A stretch of DNA of 64,000 nucleotides from Mytilisepta virgata. Taxonomy: Eukaryota > Mollusca > Bivalvia > Mytilida > Mytilidae. Location of the stretch: the NCBI GenBank assembly GCA_028015205.1, contig JAPWFG010000018.1, positions 620,001 through 684,000 of the forward strand. Direction: 5' to 3'. This document shows positions 23,550-36,745 of this stretch, in pieces. Within the stretch, counting starts at the first letter, position 1. Every line of letters begins with the position of its first letter. Below the pieces are notes generated by a model. That model had not been told where the DNA came from. It worked only from the letters and a program-made list of their open reading frames with translations, and searched no databases. The position numbers were made by a program, and so were the translations under genes.

Positions 23550-23857
23550 AATGTTTTTGGAATTTTTATCTCATTTGCCATCATAGTTTGCGATCAAAAG
23601 TATATTTCTCATCAACTAAGAGTCCAAAAAGGACAGAAAGATATAATACTCGTTGGATTTGGTTTTTTAACATTTAATAACGAAGGACCGAATTCCTGCT
23701 TGGATAAATGTATCCATCGATCATAATGTCATTCATTCAACTACAATTTTGACTTGCGCGTATGTGAATATGTATGAAAGTAGAACACATTATACCTGAG
23801 TTGCATTTTCAGACTACAGAACGTTATGTTTATAAAGAGGTAGACCAATACAGAGGG
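23550..23857 (+). pseudogene. Inverted broken copy of the PAN/apple exon 1
   Basis: The plus strand reads GFGFLTFNNEGPNSCLDKCI, then HRS, a stop, and CHSFNYNFDLRVCE, closely matching exon 1 at 17368-17700 (FNNEGPNSCLDKCIYRPECH and FNYNLGLRVCE). An in-frame TAA replaces a Glu codon, later stops and frameshifts follow, and the start codon region is degraded. The match ends at the same AGAGGG/GTATGT donor, so the copy arose at the DNA level and not from a spliced RNA. It faces the intact gene head to head. Confidence 0.85.
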
Positions 23858-25484
23858 GTATGTATTTTTGTATTTTCCTCGGGTGCTCTCCTGACCATTA
23901 TATGGACTAACTGGTACCTGAATATGGATAGGATTCTCAGTATCATGTGACTTAAAAAATAATTCATTAGTGTGGTTTGTTGTGAGATTTTACCACAGAT
24001 AAGGCTTATTTTTGTAAAAAGTTACAATCAAAAATAATGTGCACCGGTGGTAAACTGTCCCAAAAACCACCGTATGCCATGAATTATTTCTATTCTAATA
24101 GGTCAAATGTGGTATTCTAATAGAGACAATACGGTAAATAAATCAGTGTTTTTGGTGTTCTCTCGTAAGGTGACGTAAATTGGTACCTTTTGTAGCTGTC
24201 AGTAATCACATCGTTACCGCTCGTCTTTGTTTACCATGTTAATAGAGAAGTTCCCACCAGTTTTATGTGCATTCCAGAACATTTAGAAATTGTAAATCTC
24301 CCCTGCATTCTGAACTTTCGTTGCAATTTTAACTGGGCACACACTTGTCCCAAACATTTTGCCGTAGCGAAAATATTCTGAATGCAGACTAACCGGAAAT
24401 TACGTACGAGTAATGTGCTGTTACTGGGGAGATAAAGAAAACAGCTACAATAAAGTAACAAAAATGGAAGGTTGTGCAAGCGTGGTTTGACTGGAAATTT
24501 TACCACAGTTTTGTTTACAGATTACAGAGATGTCATAGAATATCTAATAGAAAATGTAGACAAATGTATTGCATTTTAATATATGCCGGCAATACGTTTG
24601 GGATTGATGGTTGCAAATTAAGTTTACTGTAGACGCATTATTAACATATGGTGGATTAAAATCATCCTATATTTTACCCCATTTCAAAGGGATTTTATTA
24701 GCTTTTACCACTTGACGCTGTATATCAAATTCTTTACATATGCACTTCGAGATTAGCCTTCACCAGGTAACCTGTCGACCAAAATTTTTGCGACATTTTA
24801 GATAGAATCAAAGAACAGATAGCAGATATTAGACTATTGTGAGACTGCAGAGTGACGTGAATATATGAAGTTCTTAATTTGTATTTTTTTACTTTTTTGT
24901 TTTTGTAATCGTTTTCTCAATCTCGATAATTATTTTTAAATCCAAAAGCCAGTTTCAGCATCAAGTTGGTTCTATATCTACACACTATTTTATTTTACTA
25001 TGCCAATCAGTTTCGGTCGTATTAGTATTTCGTTTTCATTTTGGAATTTTCAAATTGCAACTGTTCTCTTTTCAGAATCTTTGTCACGCAGTTAGGTTGC
25101 TCTGTTATCCAAATATTTAAAAGTTTCTCTGGGATTATCCTTTTCGAGTTCCATAATCCAGTCTTCAATTTTGACTGAAGGTGTATACGTAGTTTCGAGG
25201 CGATATGCATTTTTTAAAAAAGATTGTTTCGAACCATGTCCACCACTTGACACAATCCTGCCCTAAGCTTAAAATAGATTGTCAAATGTGTGAATAACTG
25301 CCTCGCTACAATGCTATTATCATGGGATGCGAATATATGTATATATATTGAATAGACTATTAAAAAACTAAACCTTAGATCGAGGCCTCAACACAGTACA
25401 TGACAAAACAAATCTGCATATTATATCAGGTGCATTAAAGGACAGTGGATGTAAAGACTAACTACAATCTATGTTTATACATAA

Positions 25485-25605
25485 ATATAGCCAGTCACAA
25501 GCCTGGACAAATGCAGAGTGGCCTTACAAAATTGAGGAGGATTAATGCAGCCTATCTTATGATGGCCAGTCACAAGCCTGGATAAATGCAGAGTGGCCTT
25601 TCAAA
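25485..25605. repeat. Short direct duplication
   Basis: GCCAGTCACAAGCCTGGA followed by AAATGCAGAGTGGCCTT occurs at about 25491 and again 74 bases later. No function seen. Confidence 0.8.
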
Positions 25606-25669
25606 TGACCTGGATGTAAGGCTGCTCTGAGCACAGAACCAATCTGACCACCACTAGCAGCAGCCCCAA

Positions 25670-25945
25670 AACCGGAATGAGCACGCGAGTAAGGTCATGG
25701 TTAGCGATGAGCAGCAAACAACAAGAGAAAAGAGCGATGAGTAAGAGAAGAGCAGCGATGACGAACAGCAACAAGCAGCAGGACCAAAATGAGCACGCGA
25801 GTAAGGTCATGATTAGCGATGAGCAGCAAAGCACAAGAGAAAAACAGCGATGAGCAAGAGAAGAGCAGCGATGACAAACAGCAACAAGCAGCAGGACCGA
25901 AATGAGCAGCAAAGAGCAGCAAAGAGCGGCATGGAGCAAGAGAAG
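25670..25945. repeat. Tandem ~112-bp AGC-rich repeat, ~2.5 units
   Basis: GAGCACGCGAGTAAGGTCAT recurs 112 bases apart, followed by the same AGCGATGAGCAGCAAA and GCAACAAGCAGCAGGACC phrases. The minus-strand Leu/Ser/Cys-rich frames across it are repeat products. It differs sharply in base content from its AT-rich surroundings. Confidence 0.8.
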
Positions 25946-26388
25946 AGAAACGTAGTGCATCATAGAGCAATGCAATGGACCGCCGTTGCTAAGGCGGTTG
26001 CTAAGGACACCCCTCCATTGATCTATTCGTGCCAGCATCACTTGGAGGTAAGGGGACATAATTCAATCCTACCTTTGGTCCTCACAGAAAACATCACCCA
26101 ATAGTGTACTTCGTATACTCTCGGACTTCGACATAACAGTGATAGTATCAGTCCCTAGAGACCGATGAAAGATACAGAGACGACCGAGAAGTGCGAGAAA
26201 AGGGAGATAATTCAATCTTAATTCTGATCAAGCATGGCACATCCGGGTACCACCACGTACCTTCGGTTGCGCATGCGCGGAAACCACTTACGGTTTCGCC
26301 TACTGATGCGCAGTCCACACATCCGGGTCCTAGAACGAACTTCCAGTTTTGGTCACTTGACTTTCGGATCCAGTGTCGTCACTTCCAG

Positions 26389-27262
26389 CACCTCCTCAGC
26401 ACCTCCTCCACAAATACGACTTTAGAACCGCATATATTCTACTACAGTCTGATAACATTCAAAGTATTCGTTGTCGAACATCTTACTATCAAAATTCATT
26501 TTTACCTTCCACAATCCAAGAATGGAATAATATCCCAATTGAAATTCGTCGCAATTCTTCATTGTATAGTTTTAAACATTTTTTTAATCAAAATTTAAAT
26601 AAAAGCCCCACGTATTTCAACTACGTAACCCGGAAAGATCAAATATATCTCTTTAGACTTCGACTGGAATGTAGTTTATTAAAGATCATTTATTCCGTAA
26701 AAACTTGACGGAATCACGGGTTTGCACCTGTGGTCAGGCCGAAACCACGTCACACTATTTGTTAAAATGTTTCCAATATTCAACAGTTAGACGTGAAACT
26801 ATAGCGCTTCTCTCACACAAAAATGTGAAATCATTACTTTATGGGAATAGTTTACTGTCTGCTGAAGAAAACAAAGAGATAGTTTTAAGTGTATCTAAGA
26901 ATATAAGGAAAACAAAACGCTTTACTTAGTTACATATTAGTAAGACCTCTGTTATTATTTGGTTTTTAGAAGTTTTATTATAATTTACTTGATCTGGACT
27001 AGCATTTGTATAAAAAATCGTTGAGTTGCAACATAATTTTGTCTTGCATTAAAACATATATATTATAATGTTTAGTTTTTTGGATAAAAATAAAAAAAAC
27101 CATTGCTAAGTTGATGTCTAATTATTCATGTTATAAATATTTTTCGGGAGACGGATTTATATAAGCATTCAGTTGCTTGTTTCCGAATCCCATCTATCTC
27201 TACTATTGTATTGTACTGTGATGTGTGCTTGATGTGTTTGAATAAAATATGTTTATACTAAC
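26389..27262 (+). pseudogene. LINE ORF2 C-terminus and 3' UTR
   Basis: Plus-strand frames give HKYDFRTAYILLQ, NSFLPSTIQEWNNIPIEIR and, after one frameshift near 26685, NLTESRVCTCGQAETTSHYL and LKC. The FLP-x-TIQEWN-x-IP phrase and a C-x-CGQ-x-E-x-x-x-H-x-L-x-x-C zinc-knuckle-like end are typical of the C-terminus of LINE reverse-transcriptase proteins. A TAG ends the frame at 26927-26929, and AATAAA sits near 27240. Reverse transcriptase and endonuclease are missing, as in a 5'-truncated copy. It abuts the 374-bp repeat at 27264. Confidence 0.75.
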
Positions 27263-27263
27263 A

Positions 27264-27637
27264 ATGTCCTGATTTTCACAACCCGTAACCAAAAAAAATC
27301 ACACCTATATCTGAAGAAGTATAGATTTTTTATCTTTCTTGTCTGGATGTACAAACAGTTTCTTCGATTATTTCAAACACAGGTCTGTTATTTTCGGGGC
27401 TAAGGTGTTTCCCATTGGAAAATGTTAATTTTTTGTGATTTTTATCAAAGTTCCATTAATTTGGTCTCAAATTTTCTGTTGACCCCAACTTTTGCTTCAA
27501 GGTGACTTTTCAAATGTTGTTGTACATTCGTTTTTACGTGTAATTGTAATAAAAATATGATTTATTTACGTTGAATTCTATCATCCATTTTCCGAGATAC
27601 CCCTGGCGGTATTTTGAATACGAAAAATTAAAACACT
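27264..27637. repeat. 374-bp dispersed repeat, copy 1
   Basis: Starts AATGTCCTGATTTTCACAA and ends near TACGAAAAATTAAAACA. A second copy at 56131-57363 has the same two ends but is split by an inserted Penelope-like element. Class unknown; no TIR or coding frame seen. Confidence 0.75.
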
Positions 27638-28524
27638 TGTAATTTATTAGGGGAAATTTCTTAAAGCTATAAATTTTATTTGAAAAAGTGAAATGTATAT
27701 AATGTTTTCTTCATAGATAATTAATCTATCAGTCGTAAATGAATGAACGTAATTATCATAGAAAAGAGCGGAAATTTTTCGACTATTAAATAGCTGTGCG
27801 CAGTGCATAACATTTTTAACTCTTAGATGAAAATATAGATTTGATAAATTTGATGGACGTCATTAAAAATTTAAAATGAAAACTGATGCGTATGAGTTTA
27901 TTACGATGAGATCAACGTTATTCCGCACCCAGTCCAGCCTTTCCGGTAGATGTCGCGGTAACGCTCTATAAATAGATAAGGAAATCACATAACGCGTATG
28001 AAAACCAAAAACACAGGCAACTGTAAAACTATGTATCTGATTCCGTGGTAGGGTTGTAAGTGAAATTAAAAGGAAAAACAACAAACAATTACAGTTTAGT
28101 GCTAATAGATATGGCGAATGATAACAGGTAATAAGATAAAAAAAAAGAAAGAACTGTCAAAAAGTGATAGAAGCCGGTGATATAGACCACATGACATGTA
28201 TCTACACTACAGATGTACAGAAGAACACATGGCCCAGGCATGTTTTTTTTAACAACAATTCAATTATAACCATTTAAAAATATTAATTATATTCATACAC
28301 CATCCATTACTATTTATGAGAGGGTTGGGGGGAGGGGTCATTATCGTCATTATCTCTGTACATAGTTCCTTCTGTTTTCAGAGACCAAAAAAGATATATT
28401 CTCCTTGCAATGAAAGAAGGCGGGTCAAATAATTTACCAGTCTCGGAAGCTATTTTGATTCTTCCATCCTTTTCTTGCCTTCAAGAACATATATATAGAA
28501 ATTGAGACAGTACAATTAATGTTC

Positions 28525-31500
28525 TCTATGAAATTTTGACATGATAAATTAAGGGATGTGCATTTTGTACTAGTGAGGCAATTTTGATACGGGATTTGGC
28601 ACCTGTGCTAATTTATTTGACGGTTTAAAAAATGTTATTGTGCCACTCCCTAAATCATAATATTCAAGGATCAAAAAAGTACATGTCCCATCAAACTTGT
28701 ATTAAAATTAAAAAAATAAAATAAAAAAATCATGCGATCGAACAAATATTATTAAAAATATAAAAAAAATTATAGGTCTTCTATCTTCATGTACAAATGA
28801 TATAATGCTGTAAATGTTTAAGGATGAGAACAAATATTATTGAAAATATTAAAAAATTGGATATCTCGTACCTACATGTACAAATGATGTAATGCTGTAA
28901 ATAGTCAAGAGATTACATAATTTTACCAAACATTTCTCGGATGAAAAATAATGAGTCTGGCCCCTAACGTGTAAGATATCACAAGTATTGGCAGACACAA
29001 CCAGCTATAAAAATGTTATATTTTCTTCAATTAACTTGGATTTTGTATAATGTTGTAGTATATATTTTTTAATACAAACAATTTATTAATGACATTTAAT
29101 ATTTTTTCTATCTGAAAACAAACCCTAAAAGTATGAACTTTCTTTACTCAAGGCTAAATCATTGAATGCTGAAAACCATTAAGTATTAAAATTGTCATAT
29201 TTTCTTCAAATGAACTTTATATGTTGTATAATATTATTTTTATAATATGCAAGTGTTTGTTAAATTCACACAATCTATTGTTTTAAATCAAACACTTGAA
29301 ATTTAAATCTCTATCTGTGGGTTACAGTAGACATCATGACTTCTATCACCCACTCATACACTATATAACACCCATTCCAGCTCAGACATGTAGTATGAAT
29401 AGACACTGATACAACAGACACACTTGACATTGATATCTAGTATCAATGGGTAACAGTAGACATCCTGACTTATATCCCCCAGTCCTGCACTATATTAATT
29501 AAACACCCACTCCTGCACAGACATGTAGTATGAATATACCGACACACTTGGCATTTGTAACCAGTATCTGTGATACTGATACAAAAGACACTTGATATTG
29601 GTAACTAGTATCTGTGTGTTATAGTAGACATCATGACTTATATCCCCCAGTCCTGCACTATATAACACCCACTCCAGCCCAGACATATAGTATAAATATA
29701 ACGGGCTTGTTATAGTAGACATCATGACTTATACCCCCCAGTCCAGCACTATATAACACCCACTACAGCCTGGACATGTATACACTGATACAACAGACAC
29801 ACTTGACTTTGGTAACTAGTATCAGTGAGTTACAGTAGACATCATGACTTATATCTCCCAGTCTTGCACTATATAACACCCACTCCAGCCCAGACATGTA
29901 GTATGAATATAACGGACATACTTGACATTGGTAACCAGTATCTGTTGGTTACAGTAGACATCATGACTTATATCCCCCAGTCCTGGACTATATAACACCC
30001 ACTCCAGCCCAGACACGTAGTATGAATATACACTGATACAACAGACATACTTGATATTGGTAACAAGTATCAGTTCGTTACAGTAGACATCATGACTTAT
30101 ATTCTCCCGTCCTGCACTATGTAACACCCACTCCAGCTCAGACATGTAGTATAAATATACATTGATACAACAGACGCATTTGACATTGATACCCGTGGTC
30201 TGTTGGATAAAGTAGACATTATGACCTATATCCCCCAGTCCTGCACTATATAACACCCACTGCAGCCCAGACATGTGGTATCATTATACACTGATACAAC
30301 AGACACACTTGACATTGCTACCCAGTTTCTGTTGGTTACAGTAGACATCATGACTTATATCCCCCAGTCCTGCACTATATAACACCCACTCCAGCCCAGA
30401 CATATAGTATGAATATAACGGACATAGTTGACATTGGTAACCAGTATCTATGGGTTATAGTAGACATCATGACATATATTCACCAGCTCTGCACTATATA
30501 ACACCCACTACAGCCTGGATATGTATGAATATACTCTGATACATTAGACACACTTGACTTTAGTAACCAGTATCTGTGGGTTACAGTAGACATCATGGCT
30601 TATAGCCCCCATTCCTGCACTATATAACACCACTACAACCCAGACATGTAGTATAAATATTCACTGATACAACAGAAACACTTGACATTGGTAACCAGTA
30701 TCTGTGGGTTACAGTAGACATCATGACTTATACCCCCTGGTCCTGCACTATATAACACCCACTCCAGCCCAGACATGTAGTATGAATATACACTGATACC
30801 ACAGACACAGTTGGCATTTGTTACCCGTATCTGTGGGATACAGTAGACATCATGACTTATATCCCCCAATCCTGCACTATATAACACCCACTCCAGCCCA
30901 GACATGTAGTATAAATATACACTGATACAACAGACATATTTGACATCGGTAACCAGTATCTGTGGGTTACAGTTGACATCATGATTTATACCCCACCCCC
31001 AGTCCTGCACTATATAACACCCACTCCAGTCCAGACATGTAGTATAAATATACACTGATGCAACAACACACTTGGCATTTGTAACCAGTATCTGTGGGTT
31101 ACAGTAGACATCATGATTTATACCCCCCAGTCCGGCACTATATAACACCCACTCCAGTCCAGACATGTAGTATAAATATACACTGATACAACCACACACT
31201 TGGCATTTGTAACCAGTATCTGTGGGTTACAGTAGACATCATGATTTATACCCCCAGTCCTGCACTATACAACACCCACTCCAGTCCAGACATGTAGTAT
31301 AAATATACACTGATACAACACATACACTTGGCATATGTAACCAGTATCTGTGATACTGATAAAACAGACATACTTGACATTGGTAACCAGTATCTGTGGG
31401 TTATAGTAGACCTCATGACTTATATCCCCCAGGCCTGCACTATATAACAGCCATTCCAGCCCAGACATGTAGTATAAATATACACTGATACAATAGTCAC

Positions 31501-31711
31501 ACTTGACATTGGTAGCTAGTATCAGTGGGTTACAGTAGACATCATGACTTATATCCCCCAGTTCTGCACTATAAAACACCCACTCCAGCCCAGACATATA
31601 GTATGAATATACACTGATACAACGGACATTGTTGACATTGATAACCAGTATCTATGGGTTATAGTAGACATTATGACTTATATCCCCAGTCCTGCACTAT
31701 ATAACACCCAC
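28525..31711. repeat. Left arm of a giant imperfect inverted repeat
   Basis: The arm is the reverse complement of 33812-37751. The outer ~800 bases (CATGATAAATTAAGGGATGT, GAGGCAATTTTGATAC, CATGCGATCGAACAAATATT) match 36745-37751 reversed, with indels. The inner part is a satellite array. Homology on the left begins at CTATG 28525 and on the right ends at CATAG 37751. No target duplication is obvious at the outer ends. Confidence 0.9.
29320..31711 (-). repeat. ~129-bp satellite array, left arm (about 18-19 units)
   Basis: Consensus landmarks on the plus strand: GGTTACAGTAGACATCATGA, CTTATATCCCCCAGTCCTGC, ACTATATAACACCCACTCCA, GACATGTAGTATGAATATAC, ACTGATACAACAGACACACT. Unit length is near 129, a multiple of three, so a minus-strand frame stays open over several units and gives a repeating 43-residue peptide (CISVYSYYMSGLEWVLYSAG and on). 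Frames shift at indels and there is no start, splice or domain context, so I do not call it a gene. Confidence 0.92.
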
Positions 31712-32313
31712 TATACTGATCCTGATGAAGAAGCATTGGTATTAATTGCAAATATTTTTTTTGATGAATTATCATTTATCTTCCAACATAAGCCTTAAGG
31801 AAGTTTCATTTTAGTAAAACAGGGGCATTGAAAATCATGATTTGTTTATCAGTTTTTAAAATACATTATTTTTCTGTCCAAAAGTTGAATTTACTTAGGT
31901 GCTTCTTATTTGGCATACAAAAATAAGATAATCTTGTCAATTCAGAAAACTAATACAAAATATCAGAAACTTTTTGACATCACTGTAGGAATTCATGAAA
32001 CGAAGCACTCCCAAAAAGCTTATTGACATATTTATATTTCCACCAAAAAGCTTATTAACATATTTATATTTTAGATTTTTAAGACCCAAAGTTATTTATG
32101 AGTCGTTGCAAAATTGGTATTTTTGATAATTTATTATTACTGATCTACAATTAGTTATATGAATGTCCTTTAAGTGACAGTTTAGTGTTAAACATTTAAA
32201 CCACATGTAGTTCAAAATCGGTTTTTTCAATATCCCAATTCACTTCTTGTGATAATTTTTCATTTTTGTTCATTTTTAATTGTACATAATCAGCTCAAGA
32301 TAAGCTAGAATAC

Positions 32314-32577
32314 AGAATGGAAACGGGTAATGTGTCAAAGAGACAACAACCCAACCAAAGAGCAGAAAACAGCTCAAGGCTAGCGATGGGTCTTCAACGC
32401 AACAAGAAAATCCCACACCCAGAGGTGGGCTTCAGCTGGCCCCTAAACAATAATTTATACTAGTTCAGCAAAATGGACGATACACTAAACTTCGAAACAT
32501 AAAAATAAACCCAAATTAAAAAACCACACCAGACTAACAAAGGCTAGATGTTCCTGACTTGCGACAGGCACACAAAT
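32314..32577 (-). mobile_element. Penelope-like element family A, 3' end
   Basis: Reverse complement of the family A 3' terminus: GAATGGAAACGG, GTCAAAGAGACAACAACCC, TCTTCAACGCAACAAG, GGGCTTCAGCTGGCCCCTAA, CTAGTTCAGCAAAATGGACG. It ends inside the 3' UTR, so no coding part remains. Confidence 0.75.
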
Positions 32578-33015
32578 ACTCTTAATTTATTACAGGTCCA
32601 ATCCAAAACATGCAGGAAATGGTTCCACAAAAAAGTCATTGTGTCGGGGACGATATTGCATATCACGATAACATTGAATTTGTTTGTGAAATTGACCAAG
32701 CATAGGTCTTGATTTATTGAAATGGATATGGATAATGGAGAGTTAAAAAAAGTCACTAAATTTTGAATGGTATTTTAGGTTCTGATCTTCATGTTCATGT
32801 GAAGTAATTCATATACATTTGCAGCCCTATAATTGATATTACATCATAAAGATTGAAGATCTGTTTTTAACATAAAGTGAGATAAAACATGTTTTTTGAC
32901 GATATGAAAAATGCTGATTCAGAAGCGATTTATAATTATGTATAAAGAGGTTCAGAATGTTTATGTTGATTAAAATTTTTAGACATCTGAGAATGTGCTT
33001 CAGATCTATATATAT

Positions 33016-33159
33016 ATTAGACACACTTGACTTTAGTAACCAGTATCTGTGGGTTACAGTAGACATCATGGCTTATAGCCCCCATTCCTGCACTATATAA
33101 CACCACTACAACCCAGACATGTAGTATAAATATTCACTGATACAACAGAAACACTTGAC
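33016..33159 (-). repeat. Isolated satellite unit, identical to 30543-30686
   Basis: These 144 bases match 30543-30686 in the left arm without a difference that I can find, starting ATTAGACACACTTGAC and ending ACAGAAACACTTGAC. Neighbouring units in the arrays differ by many substitutions, so this is a recent copy. Confidence 0.9.
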
Positions 33160-33819
33160 TAATAACATTATACAGTGACTTTTAATATTTTGATTTTCTT
33201 TAACCACTGTTCCATCTATCTTTATTCATCTTTGTTTTTTGGATGATGACAAATGGTTCATATAAAAAAAGAAAGACTGTTACCTATGGATGCTGACTGA
33301 AAAAAAGATCAGGATCACACAGTTCTTACTTTGTCTACAAGTCCATCCATCATTCCAAAACAAACTGTTTACAGATGATAAGTTAAAAAGTATTTGTTCA
33401 AAAGGCACCAACATTACATGAATTATGCCCCTAGGCGATGGGGTCAAACAAATATCACTGTTACTACAATTTTATTTCCTTCATGGATTGCAATTCAACT
33501 TGTATAGATGAAAGATAATAAGGGGCAGAGGGATTCGGAGGATAGCAGGTCAAATGGAAAGGTCAGTATTGCTAAAAACTACAATATTTAATAACAAATT
33601 TGTTTCAAGATGATACCTACCATATGCCTTAATTGATTTGTTGCAACAGAACTGATATAGATGGGAGATGAGTGGGAAGGGAAAATCACAATAAATTTTA
33701 AGGTTTATCAGTCAAGTTTAACGCTGTATCTGAAAGAAGAACTTTTCCATCTAAAATTGATATTTTGGATGATAACTTTGGGTATGCGTTTATTGATTCA
33801 GTTGCCCTTGCTACATGTC

Positions 33820-36745
33820 TAGGCTGGAGTGGGTGTTATATAATGAAGAACTGGGGGATAGAGTACTGATGTCTACTGCAACCCACAGATACAATATACC
33901 AATATCAAGTATGTCTATTGTATCAGTGTATATTCATACTACATGCCTGGGCTGGAGTGTTATATAGTGCAGGACTGGGGGATATAAGTCATGATGTCTA
34001 CTGTAACACACAGATACTTGTTACCAATGTCAAATGTGTCTGTTGTATCACTGTATATTGGGCTGTAGTGGGTGTTATATAGTGCAGAACTGGGGGATAT
34101 AAGTCATGAAGTCTACTGTAACCAACAGACACTGGGAAACAATGTCAAGTGTGTCTGTTGTATTACTATATATTCATGTCTGGACTGGACTGGAGTGGGT
34201 GTTATCTAGGGCAGGACTGCGGGATATAAGTCATGATGTCTACTGTAACCCACTGATACTGGTTTCCAATGTCAAATGTGTCTTTTGTATCAGTGTATAT
34301 TCATACTATATGTCTGGGCTGGAGTGTGTGTTATATGGTGCAGGATTTGGGGATAGAAGTCATGATATCTACTGCAACCTACAGATACAAGATACCAATA
34401 TCAAGTGTGTCTGTTGCATGAGTGTATATTCATACTACATGCCTCTGCTGGAGTGAGTGTTATATTGTGCAGGACTTGGGGATATAAGTCATGATGTCTA
34501 CTGTAACCAACAGATACTGGTAACCAATGTCAAATGTGTCTGTTGTATCATTGTATATATTCATACTATATGTCTGGGCTGGAGTGGGTGTTATATAGTG
34601 CAGGACTTGGGGATATAAGTCATAATGTCTACTGCAACCCTCGGATAAAAGATACCTATATCAAGTGTGTCTGTTTTACAAGATACAAATATCAAGTGTG
34701 TCTGTTTTATTAGTGTATATTCATACTACATGTTTGGGCTGGAGTGGGTGTTATGTCGTGCAGGACTGTGGAATATAAGTCATGATGTCTACTGTAACCC
34801 ACAAATACTGGTTACCAATGCCAAGTGTGTCTGTTGTAGCAGTGTATATTCATACTACATGTCTGGGAAGGAGTGGGTGTTATATAGTGCAGGAATGGGG
34901 ATATAAGTTATGATGTCTACTGTAACCAACAGAAAGTGGGTAGCAATGTCAAGTGTGTCTGTTGTATCAGTGTATATTCATACTACGTGTCTGGGCTGGA
35001 GTGTGTGTTATATAGTGCAGGACTGGGGGGTAAAAGTCATGATGTCTACTGTAACCCATTGATACTGGTAATCAATGTCAAGTCTGTCTGTTGTATCAGT
35101 GTATATTCATACTACCTGTCTGGGCTGGAGTAAGTGTTATATAGTGCTAGACTGGGGAATAAAAGTCATGATGTCTACTGTAACTCACAGATACTTGTTA
35201 CCAATGTCAAATGTGTCTTTTGTATCAGTGTATATTCATACTATATGTCTGTGCTGGAGTGTGTGTTATGTAGTGCAGGACTGGGGGATAGATGTCATGA
35301 TGTCTACTGCAACCCACAGATACAAGATACTAATATCAAGTGTGTCTGTTGTATCAGTGTATATCCATACTACATGTCTGGGCTGGAGTGAGTGTTATAT
35401 AGTGCAGGACTGGGGGATATAAGTCATGATGTCTACTGTAACCAACGGATACTGGTTACCAATGTCAAGTGTGTCTGTTGTATCAGTTTATATTCTTACT
35501 ACATGTCTGGGCTGGAGTGGGTGTTATATAGTGCAGGACTTGGGGATCTAAGTCATGATGTCTACTGTAACGAACAGACACTGGGTAGCAATGTCAAGTG
35601 TGTCTGTTGTATTACTATATATTCATACTACATGTTTGGGCTCGTTTGGGTGTAATAAAGTGCAGGACTTGGGGATCTAAGTCATCATGTCTATTGCAAC
35701 CCACAGATAAAAGATATCAATATCAAGTGTGTCTGTTGTATCAGTGTATATTCCTACTACATGTCTTGGCTGGAGTGGATGTTATATAGTGCAGGACTTG
35801 GGGATCTAAGTCATGATGTCTACTGTAACGAACAGACACTGGGTAGCAATGTCAAGTGTGTCTGTTGTATTACTATATATTCATACTACATGTTTGGGCT
35901 CGTTTGGGTGTAATAAAGTGCAGGACTTGGGGATCTAAGTCATCATGTCTATTGCAACCCACAGATAAAAGATACAAATATCAAGTGTGTCTGTTGTATC
36001 AGTGTATATTCATACTACATGTCTTGGCTGGAGTGGGTGTTATATGGTGCAGGACTGGGGGATATAAGTCATGATGTCTACTGTAACCCACATATACTTG
36101 TTACCAATGTTAAATGTGTCTTGTATCCGTGTATATTCATACTATATGTCTGGGCCGGAGTGGGTGTTATATAGTGCAGGACTTGGGGAATATAAGTCAT
36201 GATATCTACTGTAACCCATAGATACTGGTTACCAATGTCAAGTGTGTCTTTTGTATCAGTGTATATTCATACTATATGTCTGGGCTGGAGTGGGTGTTAT
36301 ATAGTGCAGGACTGGGGGATATAAGTTATGATGTCTGTTGTAACCCATTGATACTAGAAATCAATGCCAATTGTTTCTGTTATATCACTATATTGATACT
36401 ATATGTCTGGGCCGGAGTGGGTGTTATATAGTGCAGGACTGGGGGATATAAGTCATGATGTCTACTGTAACCAACAGACCATGGGTAGCAATGTCAATTG
36501 TGTCTATTATATCACTGTATATTGATACTGTATGTCTGGGCTGGAGTGGGTGTTATATTGTGCATGACTGGGGGATATAAGTCGTGATGTCTACTGTAAC
36601 CCATTGATACTAGAAATCAATGTCAAGTGTGTCTGTTGTATCAGTGTATATTCATACTACATGTCTGTGGTGGAATGGGTGTTATATAGTGTATGACTGG
36701 GTGATAGATGTCATGATGTCTACTGTAACCCACAGATAGAGATTT
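33820..36745 (+). repeat. ~129-bp satellite array, right arm (about 22-23 units)
   Basis: Same unit as the left array in the opposite orientation: GGCTGGAGTGGGTGTTATAT, AGTGCAGGACTGGGGGATAT, AAGTCATGATGTCTACTGTA, CAGTGTATATTCATACTACA. Local higher-order copies are present (35510-35700 closely repeats 35770-35960). Plus-strand frames up to ~115 residues are repeat products. Confidence 0.92.

Larger units (their letters stand above)
31712..33811. other. Loop between the inverted-repeat arms
   Basis: About 2.1 kb of single-copy-looking AT-rich DNA holding a Penelope-like fragment (32314-32577) and one stray satellite unit (33016-33159). No gene recognised. Confidence 0.7.

Noticed and set aside
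24231..24506. 91-codon minus-strand frame with hydrophobic patches
   Set aside because: No domain, no splice-consistent ends, no match elsewhere in the window; not enough to call a gene.
25601..26059. 152-codon Leu/Cys/Ser-rich minus-strand frame resembling a membrane protein
   Set aside because: It is the reverse of an AGC/AGAG-rich tandem repeat; hydrophobicity comes from CTG/CTC codons of the repeat.
30633..31199. 188-codon minus-strand frame as a repetitive protein gene
   Set aside because: It lies wholly in satellite DNA, has no start, splice or signal context, and the frame shifts at indels in neighbouring units. Kept only as a question in the findings.
31720..31750. CCTGATGAAG as a further hammerhead core
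   Set aside because: No GAAA or matching stem I follows within range; the same holds for CTGATGA at about 15230 and for minus-strand matches near 43461 and 37808.
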